A stretch of DNA of 64,000 nucleotides, from the NCBI RefSeq assembly GCF_002812205.1, contig NZ_NPEA01000005.1, positions 62,001-126,000 of the forward strand, given 5' to 3'. The translations under genes and the position numbers were made by a program. This document shows positions 11,483 through 20,170 of the stretch, piece after piece. The notes beneath the pieces are model-generated. The model worked only from the letters and a program-made list of their open reading frames with translations, did no database searches and was not told where the DNA came from. The DNA comes from Leptospira neocaledonica (GTDB lineage Bacteria; Spirochaetota; Leptospiria; Leptospirales; Leptospiraceae). How positions within the stretch are numbered: position 1 is the stretch's first letter; each line of letters begins with the position of its first letter.

Positions 11483-12598
11483 ATGGGCGTACCTTTCATA
11501 GATATTAAAAGATTCGAGCCGGGATTACTAGATGCTTGGGAAGATAAAGTAAAAACTCTCAGCAAGAACGCCTCCTTTATCGGAGGAGAAGAAGTCGCAT
11601 TATTAGAAAAAAATCTGGCAACAACTGCTGGGACCAAATATTCAATCGCATGCGCGAACGGAACAGACGCACTTCAGTTAGCACTAAGAGCCTTAGGAGT
11701 CGGGAAAGGAGATAAGGTATTAGTTCCTGATTCTACCTTCTGGGCAACGTTTGAATCAGTAGTGAACGTAGGAGCTGATCCTGCAACGGTAGATACAAAT
11801 CCAGATGATTTACAAATGGATTTCGAAGAATTCAAAAAAGCACTCGAAGAAGTAAAACCAAAGGCTGCGATCATAGTTCACCTTTACGGTTGGGGAAGCT
11901 CTAAGTTAGAAGAATACCGTAAACTTTGTAAAGAAAAGGGAGTTTTCTTATTAGAAGACGGAGCCCAATCCTTCGGAGTTTTGTATAAGGGCAAGCCGAT
12001 CTACCAAGACGCATTGATCACCACTACTTCTTTTTATCCAGCAAAAGTTTTAGGCGGGGCAGGAGATGGTGGGGCAGTCTTCACAAACGACGAAGAGCTT
12101 GCAAATAAAGTCAGAATGCTTGGAAATCACGGAAGGACTTCTCATTACGGTTATGGAGATGTGGGTTGGAATTCCAGAATGGATACCTTACAAGCTGCAT
12201 TCTTAAATTTGAATATTCCTTATTTAGATGCAAGGATTGCTTCTCGCAGAAAAGCAGCTGAAAAATATTACCAAGTTCTTCCAGGTTTAGGAGTGAATGT
12301 AATCCATCCTCCAAAAGACTTTCAAGAAAATGGATATTGTAATGTAACTCTTTTTGATCCTGCAGAAAGACCAAAAATCCAAGAAGTTTTAAAAACAAAA
12401 GGGATCGGTTCTGCGGTTATTTATCCTGGAGCTATGAGTGATCAACCGGGAGCAAAACCGTATATCGTAGGTAAATTCGGAAAAGAACATAGAACCGGAA
12501 AGATCTGTGATTCTATATTAAATTTTCCTTTATTTCCGTACATGACTGATTCCGAACTGGAAGAAGTTTTTGCCGCGATTAAAGAATATAAAAAATAA
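11483..12598 (+). CDS. DegT/DnrJ/EryC1-family PLP aminotransferase
   Basis: Sugar aminotransferase-type PLP enzyme of 371 residues. Family features are the N-terminal VPFIDIKRF, substrate-binding [42 protein letters not shown], and the PLP-lysine region [18 protein letters not shown]. Such enzymes make amino sugars for cell-surface polysaccharides; here no sugar biosynthesis neighbours are present, so the substrate is open. A GGAGGAG ribosome-binding site immediately before the ATG at 11483 fixes the start. The in-frame ATG at 11438 lacks one. It is followed by a strong terminator. Confidence 0.93.
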   Translation: MGVPFIDIKRFEPGLLDAWEDKVKTLSKNASFIGGEEVALLEKNLATTAGTKYSIACANGTDALQLALRALGVGKGDKVLVPDSTFWATFESVVNVGADPATVDTNPDDLQMDFEEFKKALEEVKPKAAIIVHLYGWGSSKLEEYRKLCKEKGVFLLEDGAQSFGVLYKGKPIYQDALITTTSFYPAKVLGGAGDGGAVFTNDEELANKVRMLGNHGRTSHYGYGDVGWNSRMDTLQAAFLNLNIPYLDARIASRRKAAEKYYQVLPGLGVNVIHPPKDFQENGYCNVTLFDPAERPKIQEVLKTKGIGSAVIYPGAMSDQPGAKPYIVGKFGKEHRTGKICDSILNFPLFPYMTDSELEEVFAAIKEYKK

Positions 12599-12627
12599 AA
12601 TTTTTAAAAAAGTCTGAAAATTATAAG

Positions 12628-12652
12628 AGCCGCTGATTCAGCGGCTTTTTTA
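12628..12652 (+). terminator. Intrinsic terminator after the aminotransferase gene
   Basis: An 8-bp perfect stem AGCCGCTG / CAGCGGCT with a three-base loop is followed directly by TTTTTTAT. It ends the plus-strand aminotransferase transcript and insulates dps. Confidence 0.9.
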
Positions 12653-12702
12653 TTTCTCGCCAAAATCCGTAAAAAATCAGTATTATTCCGAAAGAAATTA
12701 GA

Positions 12703-12741
12703 TTGCCACTGTCTAAGATTTAAGTTTAGAATGATTCTAAA
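12703..12741 (+). promoter_or_regulatory. dps promoter with PerR/Fur-type operator over the -10
   Basis: A -35 TTGCCA (12703-12708) and a -10 TAGAAT (12727-12732) are spaced by 18 bases, each five of six to consensus. The -10 sits inside a perfect inverted repeat, TTTAGAAT-G-ATTCTAAA (12725-12741). Its inner 7-1-7 core TTAGAATGATTCTAA closely resembles the Bacillus PerR box TTATAATNATTATAA. Repressor binding here would block RNA polymerase. PerR control of dps is established in other bacteria; its action here is inference. Confidence 0.8.
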
Positions 12742-12767
12742 ATGAGTAAACTAAAAAGGAGATAAGT

Positions 12768-13235
12768 ATGAAACCAAATATAGGAATCCCGGAGAAGGAT
12801 AGGGAAGCCATTAATCAAGGCCTGCAAAAACTTCTAGCAGATACGTACTTTTTATATTTAAAAACTCATAACTACCATTGGAACGTTACCGGACCTTTAT
12901 TTAATACATTACATTTGATGTTCATGACCCAATACACTGAACTTTGGAATGCTTTGGATTTGGTGGCAGAAAGAATTCGTTCTCTCGGTTATCCGGCGCC
13001 CGGAACCTACAAAGCATTTTCTTCTTTAACTTCTTTGAAAGAAGAAGATGGAGTTCCTAAAGCAGAAGATATGCTTAAAAATCTTGTGGATGGACATGAA
13101 GCAGTGATCCGAACTGCAAGAGCGATCCTTCCTTCTGCAGACTCGGGAGGGGACGAGGTGACAACGGACCTTCTTACCCAAAGATTGGAGATCCACGAAA
13201 AAACTGCTTGGATGCTTAGAAGTATGCTGGAGTAG
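12768..13235 (+). CDS. dps: Dps-type mini-ferritin, DNA protection during starvation
   Basis: Dodecameric ferritin-like protein (155 residues) that oxidises and stores iron and shields DNA from peroxide. The family block [23 protein letters not shown] is followed by [23 protein letters not shown]. By alignment with E. coli Dps from memory, ferroxidase ligands map to His37, His49, Asp64 and Glu68. The position of the remaining acidic ligand (usually Asp or Glu four residues after the second His) is Met53 here. The start has an AAAGGAGATAAGT ribosome-binding site. The promoter carries a perfect PerR-like operator. Monocistronic. Confidence 0.95.
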   Translation: MKPNIGIPEKDREAINQGLQKLLADTYFLYLKTHNYHWNVTGPLFNTLHLMFMTQYTELWNALDLVAERIRSLGYPAPGTYKAFSSLTSLKEEDGVPKAEDMLKNLVDGHEAVIRTARAILPSADSGGDEVTTDLLTQRLEIHEKTAWMLRSMLE

Positions 13236-13262
13236 AATCTTAGTATATTCTGAAAATAGAAT

Positions 13263-13286
13263 ATTTCGGGGAATATTCCCCGAAAT
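13263..13286. repeat. Perfect 24-bp palindrome
   Basis: ATTTCGGGGAAT is followed at once by its exact reverse complement. It lies between the convergent dps and cytochrome genes. No T-run follows on the plus strand (it is followed by AAAAACCC), so it is not a classical terminator for dps, although it may act as a transcript-end hairpin. Confidence 0.6.
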
Positions 13287-13287
13287 A

Positions 13288-13331
13288 AAAACCCGGAGAG
13301 ATCGATCTGGTATTCGATCTTTCTCCCCGGG
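13288..13331 (-). terminator. Intrinsic terminator of the cytochrome gene
   Basis: On the minus strand a long stem pairs CCCGGGGAGAAAGATCG with CGATCTCTCCGGG with minor bulges, then runs into TTTTTA. It lies just past the stop of the minus-strand cytochrome gene. Confidence 0.75.
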
Positions 13332-13342
13332 TCGTAGAGAGT

Positions 13343-15652
13343 TTAGAGAGTGAGGATATACTCCACTAGATCATCTACCTCAGCTGCAGAGGCAGAACAC
13401 CATGGGTGAGGAGCTGCAGGCATTCCGATAGGTTGGGAAGTTCCCAACTCTTGAACACCGTATTCTCTTCTCATCTTCTGGTAATCCCAATAGTACCAAT
13501 CCGGATCCCAAGGAACTGTTACGAAATATTTATGTCTTTCGATGAATCTGTTTCTTTTTGTTCCGGCATCATTATTAGGAGATTTGAATGCTCTAAACAC
13601 ATCTGACTTTCTGTTTTGAGGAGGATAAGGTTCCGGATGATCCGGTCCGCCTAAGGCAGGAGACACAGGTGCATGTAAAGTGTAATACTGGTTATATAGA
13701 GCGGATCCTTCCGTGCATCGAGCAGGATTGACCAGATCTTCTAAGTTACGAACGTGACCGTCGCTCAATAAACCTCTATGTTGTACCCAATACATATCTC
13801 TTAAGAAAGTAGCGCGAACAGATTGTATTGCCTTTTGATAAATGGTTGGCGCGAAAAATCTTCCCACTTCGTTTATCTTAAACATCTTCTCGTTAGAGTT
13901 TAAGCCCACTTTATCATTATGACAAGATCCACAATCTCTTTGGAAGGTTGCCTTTCCTCTTGCGACTGCAGCAGTAATACCAGGTTGGTTTTCCCATCCA
14001 GCTTGGACGAAAGCACCTTCTCCGGAATCTGCGCCTGCTTGAGCGATTAGTTTACCTTTGGATTTTAGCCAACGATATATTCCCACTTGTCTGAGAGCTT
14101 TATCGTTTCCGTCCAACTTAGTCATATAAGCGGTAAGAGCTTGTAGTTCTTTCGCATACATTGCACCGGTAGCACCATCAGGTTCTTCCGAATGGATATA
14201 AGAACCTTCGAATCCAACATAGGATTCTGTATGAGAAAGAGATCTTCTGACTCCCATATAGTTGGTAACGTTTGGAATTGCGATTGGAGAGAACTCATAA
14301 TCGTTATCTGTTTCGCTACCTTCTCCTTTGATGCGGATCAAAGAATGTTCTCCAGCTCCTTGAGGCATAACGTAGATCAACATTGTTTTATCTACGTCTT
14401 TGGAAGAAGAATCGAAACTTGGTCCCGGTTCATTCTCCTTAATTCCTTTAAAATCTCCTAATAGAGACCATTTCATAGACCACTTAGGGTTAGGAAGTCC
14501 AGGGATTACTTTAGTCACAGTGTTGCCTGGAGAAGCTTCATAAGTGATTTTGTATCCATGGCAAGAAGCGCAGTTGAATCCAATCCATTCTCCTTTTCCG
14601 GTATATGGATGAGAAGCTTCCGCATATCTATAACCTGCCCAACCGCTGCTCTTAGTATTTCCTTTGAACAATTGGTCTCCACCTAAGTATCCAGGAATTG
14701 GAGTAGGTTGAGGATAACGATCGAAGTATACATTATCGATCGCCACAGAAGGAACTTGGCCTGATACTGTTTGGTAAGCTCCGAACAGGAGAAGTGGATC
14801 CGCAGTGTACCCAGTAACAGGATCTTTTGCTTGGTATGCGAAAATTTTCTTCCAATCTAAATTTCTGATCGCGTGAGCTACACCGATATTGAAATCATAA
14901 GACCAGAAAATTTTCTCACCAAGTGCGATGATGGAAGAGAATCCAGGGTTGTTCACATTTACTTGTAAAGGTGTAGTACCTTTCGCATCGCTTAAGATAG
15001 AAACAACATCGCATTTATGTTTGAAGTCTTCGTCAGTAACTCTTCGAGTTTGCGCATCAATCACGTTATGTGGCTGTCCCGGATGAAGTAGAGAATCGTT
15101 ATATCCGACCCTTTTTTGGATCTGAATGATTAGAGGCCCTGAGGTTGTGTGTTCTGGAACCTTGAACTGGATCTGAGTATCCGTCCAAGCAAGAATATAC
15201 TTGCTCCAGCTATCCAAAGGTTCGTCCACTTCGAAGTTTACCTGTTTGGTGATGTCCAGTCTCTGCTCGAACATTCTTAGATCGGTTTCCAAAATTCTGG
15301 TATTACCGATCATAATTTTAGAAAAGTCGATTTCTGGTCCGGCTCCGAAACCTGTTCCTTTAAGTGTGATGGTTTGGCCAGGGCTGAAAGTAGGAGTAGG
15401 GTACGCCGGCCCATCCGTTACTGTTTGCCATACAAGATTTCCATTCACCAACACTGATTGTAATACCGGCTCCGGGAAAGAAGATGCGGACACTGCGCGA
15501 ATTCCTTCTCGGATCGGATCAAATTTACATACTTCTTCCTGGTTGGGGAATTCCGTAAAAATTCCTACGGGGCAACCCGCAGCTAACACAGCCATCCCTA
15601 ACAAGGCGTACCGCAAATAACGTTTTGCGGCACGTATTCTTTGCATTTCCAT
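13343..15652 (-). CDS. Di-haem c-type cytochrome lipoprotein with IPT/TIG-like N-terminus
   Basis: Exported protein of 769 residues. Start 15652 has an AAGGAG ribosome-binding site and gives a signal ending in the textbook lipobox LAAGC, so it should be lipid-anchored outside the inner membrane. Two CxxCH haem sites are seen: CASCH at 361-365 and CGSCH at 574-578. Before them, about residues 50-190 include SPGQTITLKGTGFGAGPEI and TSGPLIIQIQKR, a pattern like an IPT/TIG immunoglobulin fold. Candidate distal ligands (Met, His) are plentiful. A role in periplasmic electron transfer is inferred; no redox partner gene is adjacent. The in-frame start at 15787 would hide the signal sequence and is rejected. 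Confidence 0.85.
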   Translation of the reverse strand: MEMQRIRAAKRYLRYALLGMAVLAAGCPVGIFTEFPNQEEVCKFDPIREGIRAVSASSFPEPVLQSVLVNGNLVWQTVTDGPAYPTPTFSPGQTITLKGTGFGAGPEIDFSKIMIGNTRILETDLRMFEQRLDITKQVNFEVDEPLDSWSKYILAWTDTQIQFKVPEHTTSGPLIIQIQKRVGYNDSLLHPGQPHNVIDAQTRRVTDEDFKHKCDVVSILSDAKGTTPLQVNVNNPGFSSIIALGEKIFWSYDFNIGVAHAIRNLDWKKIFAYQAKDPVTGYTADPLLLFGAYQTVSGQVPSVAIDNVYFDRYPQPTPIPGYLGGDQLFKGNTKSSGWAGYRYAEASHPYTGKGEWIGFNCASCHGYKITYEASPGNTVTKVIPGLPNPKWSMKWSLLGDFKGIKENEPGPSFDSSSKDVDKTMLIYVMPQGAGEHSLIRIKGEGSETDNDYEFSPIAIPNVTNYMGVRRSLSHTESYVGFEGSYIHSEEPDGATGAMYAKELQALTAYMTKLDGNDKALRQVGIYRWLKSKGKLIAQAGADSGEGAFVQAGWENQPGITAAVARGKATFQRDCGSCHNDKVGLNSNEKMFKINEVGRFFAPTIYQKAIQSVRATFLRDMYWVQHRGLLSDGHVRNLEDLVNPARCTEGSALYNQYYTLHAPVSPALGGPDHPEPYPPQNRKSDVFRAFKSPNNDAGTKRNRFIERHKYFVTVPWDPDWYYWDYQKMRREYGVQELGTSQPIGMPAAPHPWCSASAAEVDDLVEYILTL

Positions 15653-15859
15653 TTTTCCGCTCCTTAGTCCGGAATTGTTCAATACCGGATCAAGTTCTGG
15701 CGGAGAAGAATACTCCATAATAAAAATCGGGTCGTCCGAGCCACGGAATTCGAACGTTCGAGTTTCATTATTCGAACAGTTGTGCAAAAATCAAAACTTA
15801 TAAAATAAGTAAAATATAAGAATAGAGTGAATTAGATTTCTGAAAAAGACGGAGAATGT

Positions 15860-15964
15860 AAGTGTTCGAAATAAAAATTTTTCACTTATTTTATTGGATC
15901 TCAAATCGTTCTGAGATTTGTTTCGAATGAGAACACTTGACAAGCCTTGGTATTTTCTTAATAT
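15860..15964 (+). promoter_or_regulatory. Promoter of the AraC-type gene with long inverted repeat
   Basis: A perfect TTGACA (15937-15942), a 16-base spacer and TAATAT (15959-15964) place a transcription start at about 15971, next to the likely start codon at 15972. AAGTGTTCGAAA at 15860-15871 is mirrored by TTTCGAA (15921-15927) and GAACACTT (15931-15938), the latter overlapping the -35. This arrangement suggests autoregulation, perhaps by looping. All of this is pattern reading. Confidence 0.55.
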
Positions 15965-15971
15965 ACCGCCT

Positions 15972-17192
15972 ATGTTAAATCCCGAAGTGGTAACTCCTCT
16001 ATTCTACTTCGGAAGTGGCCTTTCCTTTTTATTGGTGGTCCAAAAGTTAATTCCGCCTATAAAACGCAGAGAAGATAGGATTGGAGCCCTTCTGTTTCTT
16101 TCGTTGGGGATCATACTATTCACAGTTGCGAATGTGGTCTTGGAAATTGATAGGACTTATCCGCATGCAATCTTCTTATTACTCACTTCTTTTTCGGCTA
16201 TCGGGCCCTTATCTTTGCTATATACACATTCTTTGATATACCCGAATCAAACTTTGTACCGAGACATTCGTCTTCATTTTCTTGTGCCTGGTCTTTTTTT
16301 ATTAGGAGAGATATTTTTTTTCGGAAGGCCTTGGGACTCCATCATTTCCGATCTGGGAGACTTTAGAAATATCAGATATAAACATTATCTTTCCTGGGGA
16401 TTTTTCATAACAACCGCACTTACGACTGCCTATTTCGGATTTAGATACAGAATGTTATTAACCGTGATCTCTATTCCGGAGTTGAAGTCTCAGATAAGAT
16501 TCATCTTTATTCTGGCGACCATTACGGTTTTTGCAATGTATTCCTTGGTTTTCGGATTTATGTTCGGCCTGGATGTTTTGTTCAGGGTCGGCGGACTTCT
16601 TGTGACTGGGATTGTGACTCTTCTATTCTTGGCGCCCTCTAGGTATCCGGACTTTTTTGCTCCTTTGACTAGAGAAGTAAGAAAAAAGAAGTATGAAAAA
16701 TCGCTTCTGATCGGTTTGGATCTGAATTTGTTGGAGCTCAGGATCCAAGAATTGATGAGAGAAGATAAATTGTATCGGGATCCGGAGCTGACCCTTCATT
16801 CTCTGTCGGAAGATCTGGGAATTAAACCGTATCAGTTGACAGAATTTTTGAATGAACATCTGCAAACCGGATTTCATAATTATATCAACGGTTTTAGAAT
16901 AGAAGAAGCGGTCAAACTTCTGGAAGAAAAACTGGATCAGGACATTCTTTCTATCTGTTATTTTGTAGGATTTAATTCTAAATCTTCTTTTAACGATGCA
17001 TTTCGAAAGGTAACAGGAAAAACTCCTACACAACTTCGTCAGAAGAAGTCAGATGTTCCTGAAAAACAAAAAATGCATACTGCCCGTACAGGGGTTCCTC
17101 CTTTAGGAAAAGGACTGGGTGGTATGGTGGAACTTGGTGATTCAGATCGAATATCTGTAAAAAATCGCCCGATCAAGGCTGAAAATCGGTAA
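15972..17192 (+). CDS. AraC-family regulator with membrane-spanning N-terminal sensor
   Basis: Transcription factor with about six or seven hydrophobic helices over residues 1-215 (LFYFGSGLSFLLVVQKLI onward) and a C-terminal AraC DNA-binding domain at about 250-355. The second helix-turn-helix reads DILSICYFVGFNSKSSFNDAFRKVTGKTPTQ. The membrane part presumably senses a signal in the envelope. I prefer the ATG at 15972 because the only good promoter ends right before it; a TTG at 15918 and ATG at 15927 are upstream in frame but lie within the promoter. The last 40 residues are a low-complexity tail. Its end overlaps the convergent amidase gene by 20 bases. Confidence 0.85.
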   Translation: MLNPEVVTPLFYFGSGLSFLLVVQKLIPPIKRREDRIGALLFLSLGIILFTVANVVLEIDRTYPHAIFLLLTSFSAIGPLSLLYTHSLIYPNQTLYRDIRLHFLVPGLFLLGEIFFFGRPWDSIISDLGDFRNIRYKHYLSWGFFITTALTTAYFGFRYRMLLTVISIPELKSQIRFIFILATITVFAMYSLVFGFMFGLDVLFRVGGLLVTGIVTLLFLAPSRYPDFFAPLTREVRKKKYEKSLLIGLDLNLLELRIQELMREDKLYRDPELTLHSLSEDLGIKPYQLTEFLNEHLQTGFHNYINGFRIEEAVKLLEEKLDQDILSICYFVGFNSKSSFNDAFRKVTGKTPTQLRQKKSDVPEKQKMHTARTGVPPLGKGLGGMVELGDSDRISVKNRPIKAENR

Positions 17193-18507
17193 AGAGAAGT
17201 ATCCATTCTTCTCCATTTCTATCGTACCAATCTTTTTCCGGATAATAGGTCCCGCCTAAGGTCTCTATTATTTTTTTCATATATGGTTCGCCTGGATCGA
17301 AGTCCTGGGCATCCAAAAAGATGGATCCTCCCCATTTTTTCTTAGCCTGAGTATGGGAGAATACACCTTTCAAGGATTCTATCCTTTCATTATTCAAAGG
17401 AATTTGGTATTTTTGGCAAAGCTCATAAACAAGTTTAGAAACCGCGGTGATCTGAGCAGGATTTGCAAGTAACATCTCTGTATCCTTACCGACGATCTCA
17501 ATTTGGAAACAATTCCGATTTGTACCTGTGGCGGCCGCAGCCATATGCAGGGGAGAATCCAGCAGTTGATAAATTTTTCCGTCTTTATCTGCAAGGAACG
17601 TGGCCGCTAAATTCCGTTTTTCTAATACTCTTAGAGTTCCTTCGTAATCGTTGATTGCGGTAAAATGTAATACGACACAATCTGCAGTGATTGCACCTCT
17701 GTAATTGTATTTGAGTCTTTTTTCTTCCGGAAGAAGTCCTTCTGCCGTTTTTTCGATATTCTCCAGGTCTGCTTTGGGAGTAGGAGTTACACCTCTTCCT
17801 TTATCGTAACTAGGTTCTTTGATCTCTCCATTTTGTCCTACAAACGGTTTTTCTTTCCGGAGCACCCATTCCCCATATCTATCTTTCCATTCCATTTCGG
17901 AAAAATAGGAACCTTTGAGTTCTTCCAAAAGCGCCTTTAGAACATTTTCATTTCCGCAATCACTTCCGTTTAAGAAGCCGCCGAATTTCTTTTTGGCCTG
18001 ACTATGTGTGAATATTCCGGAGCGCGAGCCCACATCGAAGTTTGTAACCGGTATCCCGAATTCTTGAGAGGTTTTGGCGATCGTATAGAGCAAAGATTTT
18101 TTCTGAGCAGGACGTTTGAGTATATCTTCCTTATCTCCTTCCCAAGAGATATGGATCATACTTGTATCTGTCTTTGGCGCAGCCTTGAGGAGAGAAGTCC
18201 CGGGATCTTCTACCCCGTAAATTTTGCCTTTTTTATCTACGATATAATGTACTAACCATCCAGAATTTGCACTTTTTGTAATATAGTCTTCTGTGGAAAG
18301 TCCTTTGGTATGATGGAGTAATATTCCGCTCACTTTTGTTTTTTTGCGAAGAACAGAAAGGGAAGCTGTACTTTTATCCTTAGGTAATAATTGAGAGAGC
18401 GGATGGATAGGAGATGCGAACTCGGTGATAGAAAAGTTTGTTTCCGGAAGGGAAGTACAAGTAGATATGATGCAGGCAATAGGTATTAGAAGAACGGTTT
18501 TCAACAT
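17173..18507 (-). CDS. Two-domain N-acetylmuramoyl-L-alanine amidase-like lipoprotein
   Basis: Exported protein of 444 residues with lipobox IISTC (Cys17). It carries two tandem copies of an Amidase_2/PGRP-like domain, which cleaves the amide between MurNAc and the stem peptide. Copy 1 (about 58-200) has ILLHHT (His65, His66) and GIFTHSQAKKKFGG with SDCGNEN. Copy 2 (about 265-425) has VVLHFTAIN and GVFSHTQAKKKWGG with QDFDPGEP. In each, one His near the first strand and the THSQ/SHTQ His fit zinc ligands. Each is followed by a YF(Y)xExxWxDRxGEW motif. Internal duplication is plain. A peptidoglycan recycling or remodelling role is inferred. It overlaps the upstream gene by seven bases. Confidence 0.87.
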   Translation of the reverse strand: MLKTVLLIPIACIISTCTSLPETNFSITEFASPIHPLSQLLPKDKSTASLSVLRKKTKVSGILLHHTKGLSTEDYITKSANSGWLVHYIVDKKGKIYGVEDPGTSLLKAAPKTDTSMIHISWEGDKEDILKRPAQKKSLLYTIAKTSQEFGIPVTNFDVGSRSGIFTHSQAKKKFGGFLNGSDCGNENVLKALLEELKGSYFSEMEWKDRYGEWVLRKEKPFVGQNGEIKEPSYDKGRGVTPTPKADLENIEKTAEGLLPEEKRLKYNYRGAITADCVVLHFTAINDYEGTLRVLEKRNLAATFLADKDGKIYQLLDSPLHMAAAATGTNRNCFQIEIVGKDTEMLLANPAQITAVSKLVYELCQKYQIPLNNERIESLKGVFSHTQAKKKWGGSIFLDAQDFDPGEPYMKKIIETLGGTYYPEKDWYDRNGEEWILLFTDFQP

Positions 18508-19079
18508 CCTCTCTCCGTTAGTTTTTCTTTTAATAGAGAAAGGTCCGATCTGACTCTTTCTAAAATGGATTTTGCCCTAGTATGTTTGTTTAGAAGATCC
18601 TTATATTCTGGAACCGCTCTGTTTTTTTCGTCTCCAAAGTCCGGTTCTAAAGGAAGTGTTTCCAGATCTCTGAGTGCAGCTTCCGCATCCGTTCTGATCT
18701 TGGTCCAATTTGAGGTAAAAGAAGAATAGATTTCTTTAGGAAGTTTATCCTTGGAGACCTTGATACGTTCTTCCATTTGCGGAAGATCTATCTTTAGGAA
18801 TTCGCTTAACGCCTGGGAGTCTTGGACCAGTTCTTCTAAAATTCCGCTTAAATGTTTTTCTAGAGCCTGTCTTTGGGTATGTATTGCCTTTTTGGCCCTT
18901 CTGAAAATCCGAAGCATTGCTAAGGCAGAAAGTATCAGAACCGATAGAAAAACCCAAAAGGAGAATTTGGAAATGACCCATCGGAATCCAGGAGAATCGA
19001 ACCATTCCTGTAAATAAAAGGCGGAAAAGCCTAAGGCCAATAGGATCAAAAAAAATACGAGAGCAAGAATTCGCCTCAT
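18501..19079 (-). CDS. Membrane-anchored coiled-coil protein, function unknown
   Basis: A 192-residue protein with two hydrophobic segments at about residues 4-24 and 35-60. A charged, helical coiled-coil-like tail follows (RAKKAIHTQRQALEKHLSGILEE onward). No enzymatic motif seen. Its stop overlaps the start of the amidase lipoprotein by seven bases, so the two are translationally coupled. It may be a membrane partner or organiser for that amidase; this is inference from position only. Confidence 0.8.
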   Translation of the reverse strand: MRRILALVFFLILLALGFSAFYLQEWFDSPGFRWVISKFSFWVFLSVLILSALAMLRIFRRAKKAIHTQRQALEKHLSGILEELVQDSQALSEFLKIDLPQMEERIKVSKDKLPKEIYSSFTSNWTKIRTDAEAALRDLETLPLEPDFGDEKNRAVPEYKDLLNKHTRAKSILERVRSDLSLLKEKLTERGC

Positions 19080-19155
19080 CTCTTTCTCATTTAGGAAAAG
19101 GTTTTCTTTCTGTCAAGGTCAAGATGGACCTTCGTGGAGCCGAAACTAAATAGTG

Positions 19156-19323
19156 ATGGATGCTTCTGCGAATCGTTTCCCTTCTCCTTCCCGCAAATCC
19201 GACCCCCCTAAAGTCGTGAACCTTGGTTTTTATCGGATCAAAAAAACTCTTAGGGAAGAAGGTTTTGAAGTAGTGGAAAAAGCAGACGGTAAGATCACTC
19301 TTGTGCTGAGAGTGAAGGATTAA
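19156..19323 (+). CDS. Small protein of 55 residues, unknown
   Basis: A short open frame from ATG at 19156 encodes MDASANRFPSPSRKSDPP, then VVNLGFYRIKKTLREEGF and EVVEKADGKITLVLRVKD. The second half has the regular alternating pattern of a beta-alpha-beta unit, and codon choice looks like the neighbours. Its stop overlaps the end of the convergent lipoprotein gene by four bases, and it sits alone in a gap that is otherwise empty. A GTG at 19153 is an alternative start. No clear ribosome-binding site. Function unknown. Confidence 0.6.
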   Translation: MDASANRFPSPSRKSDPPKVVNLGFYRIKKTLREEGFEVVEKADGKITLVLRVKD

Positions 19324-20123
19324 GGCGCAGATTCTTCTAACGTAGGTAATTCATCCGAAAACTCTTTTGGCTCCGGCTTTTTAGGGAACAACGTATCTCC
19401 GCAGCTTTTTCTAAGCAGAGAATCTATTTTGGTTTTTTCTGGCGAGTGGGGAAGGATTCGAAGATAGATCCTGTAATTGCGGACTGCTCCAGGACAATAA
19501 CCATTCTTTAAATACAAACTTCCCAATAATCTTCTGGCACCTGGATGAGCTGGTTCATGCTCTATGATCTTTGTAGCGAGCCTCATAGACTTATCAGGAT
19601 TTGTTTTTGCATTCTTCTTGGATTCGTCCCAGGTTTTGATCAGTTCTTCTTCGTATAAATAATAGAGTTGGTTGTTTCCCATTTCTAATACTCTGAACAC
19701 GATTGCATCTTGAGTTCCACTCTTGCACGCTCCGAACCAGATATCTTCTCCACTATCCGTCATTTTGTTTCCGCGGACTTTGACGAGATCGCTTCCATCC
19801 AAACATCCCGCCATCTCATATATATCTCTCATAGCAGCCGGTGAAACTGCGAGTAATACTCTGAGTTGATTTGCATAAGAAGCGATATCATCTTCCGGCA
19901 TTGCGTCTTCCGGATTGATCACATTGGGGGAATCGTTGAATATTCGTAGCTTGATGGAAGATTCTAGGACCCAATCGGGTAGATCTAAACTTTTTATAAA
20001 TGCATCTTTAGGTTTCCAAAAAGATCGGATGGTCTCACAGGAAGAAAGGGCGAAAACCTGGACTCCCAACAGGATCAGGAATATGCAGAATTTGGATTTA
20101 GAAGCTTCTTTTCCGGTTGCCAC
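19320..20123 (-). CDS. Lipoprotein with C-terminal TPR-like region
   Basis: Lipoprotein of 267 residues starting with GTG. A basic N-terminus, hydrophobic stretch and lipobox ALSSC (Cys29) precede a mixed domain of unknown type (LRVLLAVSPAAMRDIYEMAG, four further Cys). The last 100 residues contain TPR-like helices (ARRLLGSLYLKNGYCPGAVRNYRIYLRILP). No enzymatic motif. The start region faces ribH across only 47 bases, so promoters for the two genes must overlap. Probably an envelope scaffold; not recognised. Confidence 0.8.
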   Translation of the reverse strand: MATGKEASKSKFCIFLILLGVQVFALSSCETIRSFWKPKDAFIKSLDLPDWVLESSIKLRIFNDSPNVINPEDAMPEDDIASYANQLRVLLAVSPAAMRDIYEMAGCLDGSDLVKVRGNKMTDSGEDIWFGACKSGTQDAIVFRVLEMGNNQLYYLYEEELIKTWDESKKNAKTNPDKSMRLATKIIEHEPAHPGARRLLGSLYLKNGYCPGAVRNYRIYLRILPHSPEKTKIDSLLRKSCGDTLFPKKPEPKEFSDELPTLEESAP

Positions 20124-20170
20124 TCAGGGTAACTTGTGTTTTCTCGATATAAGAAGCAACCAGGAAACAG

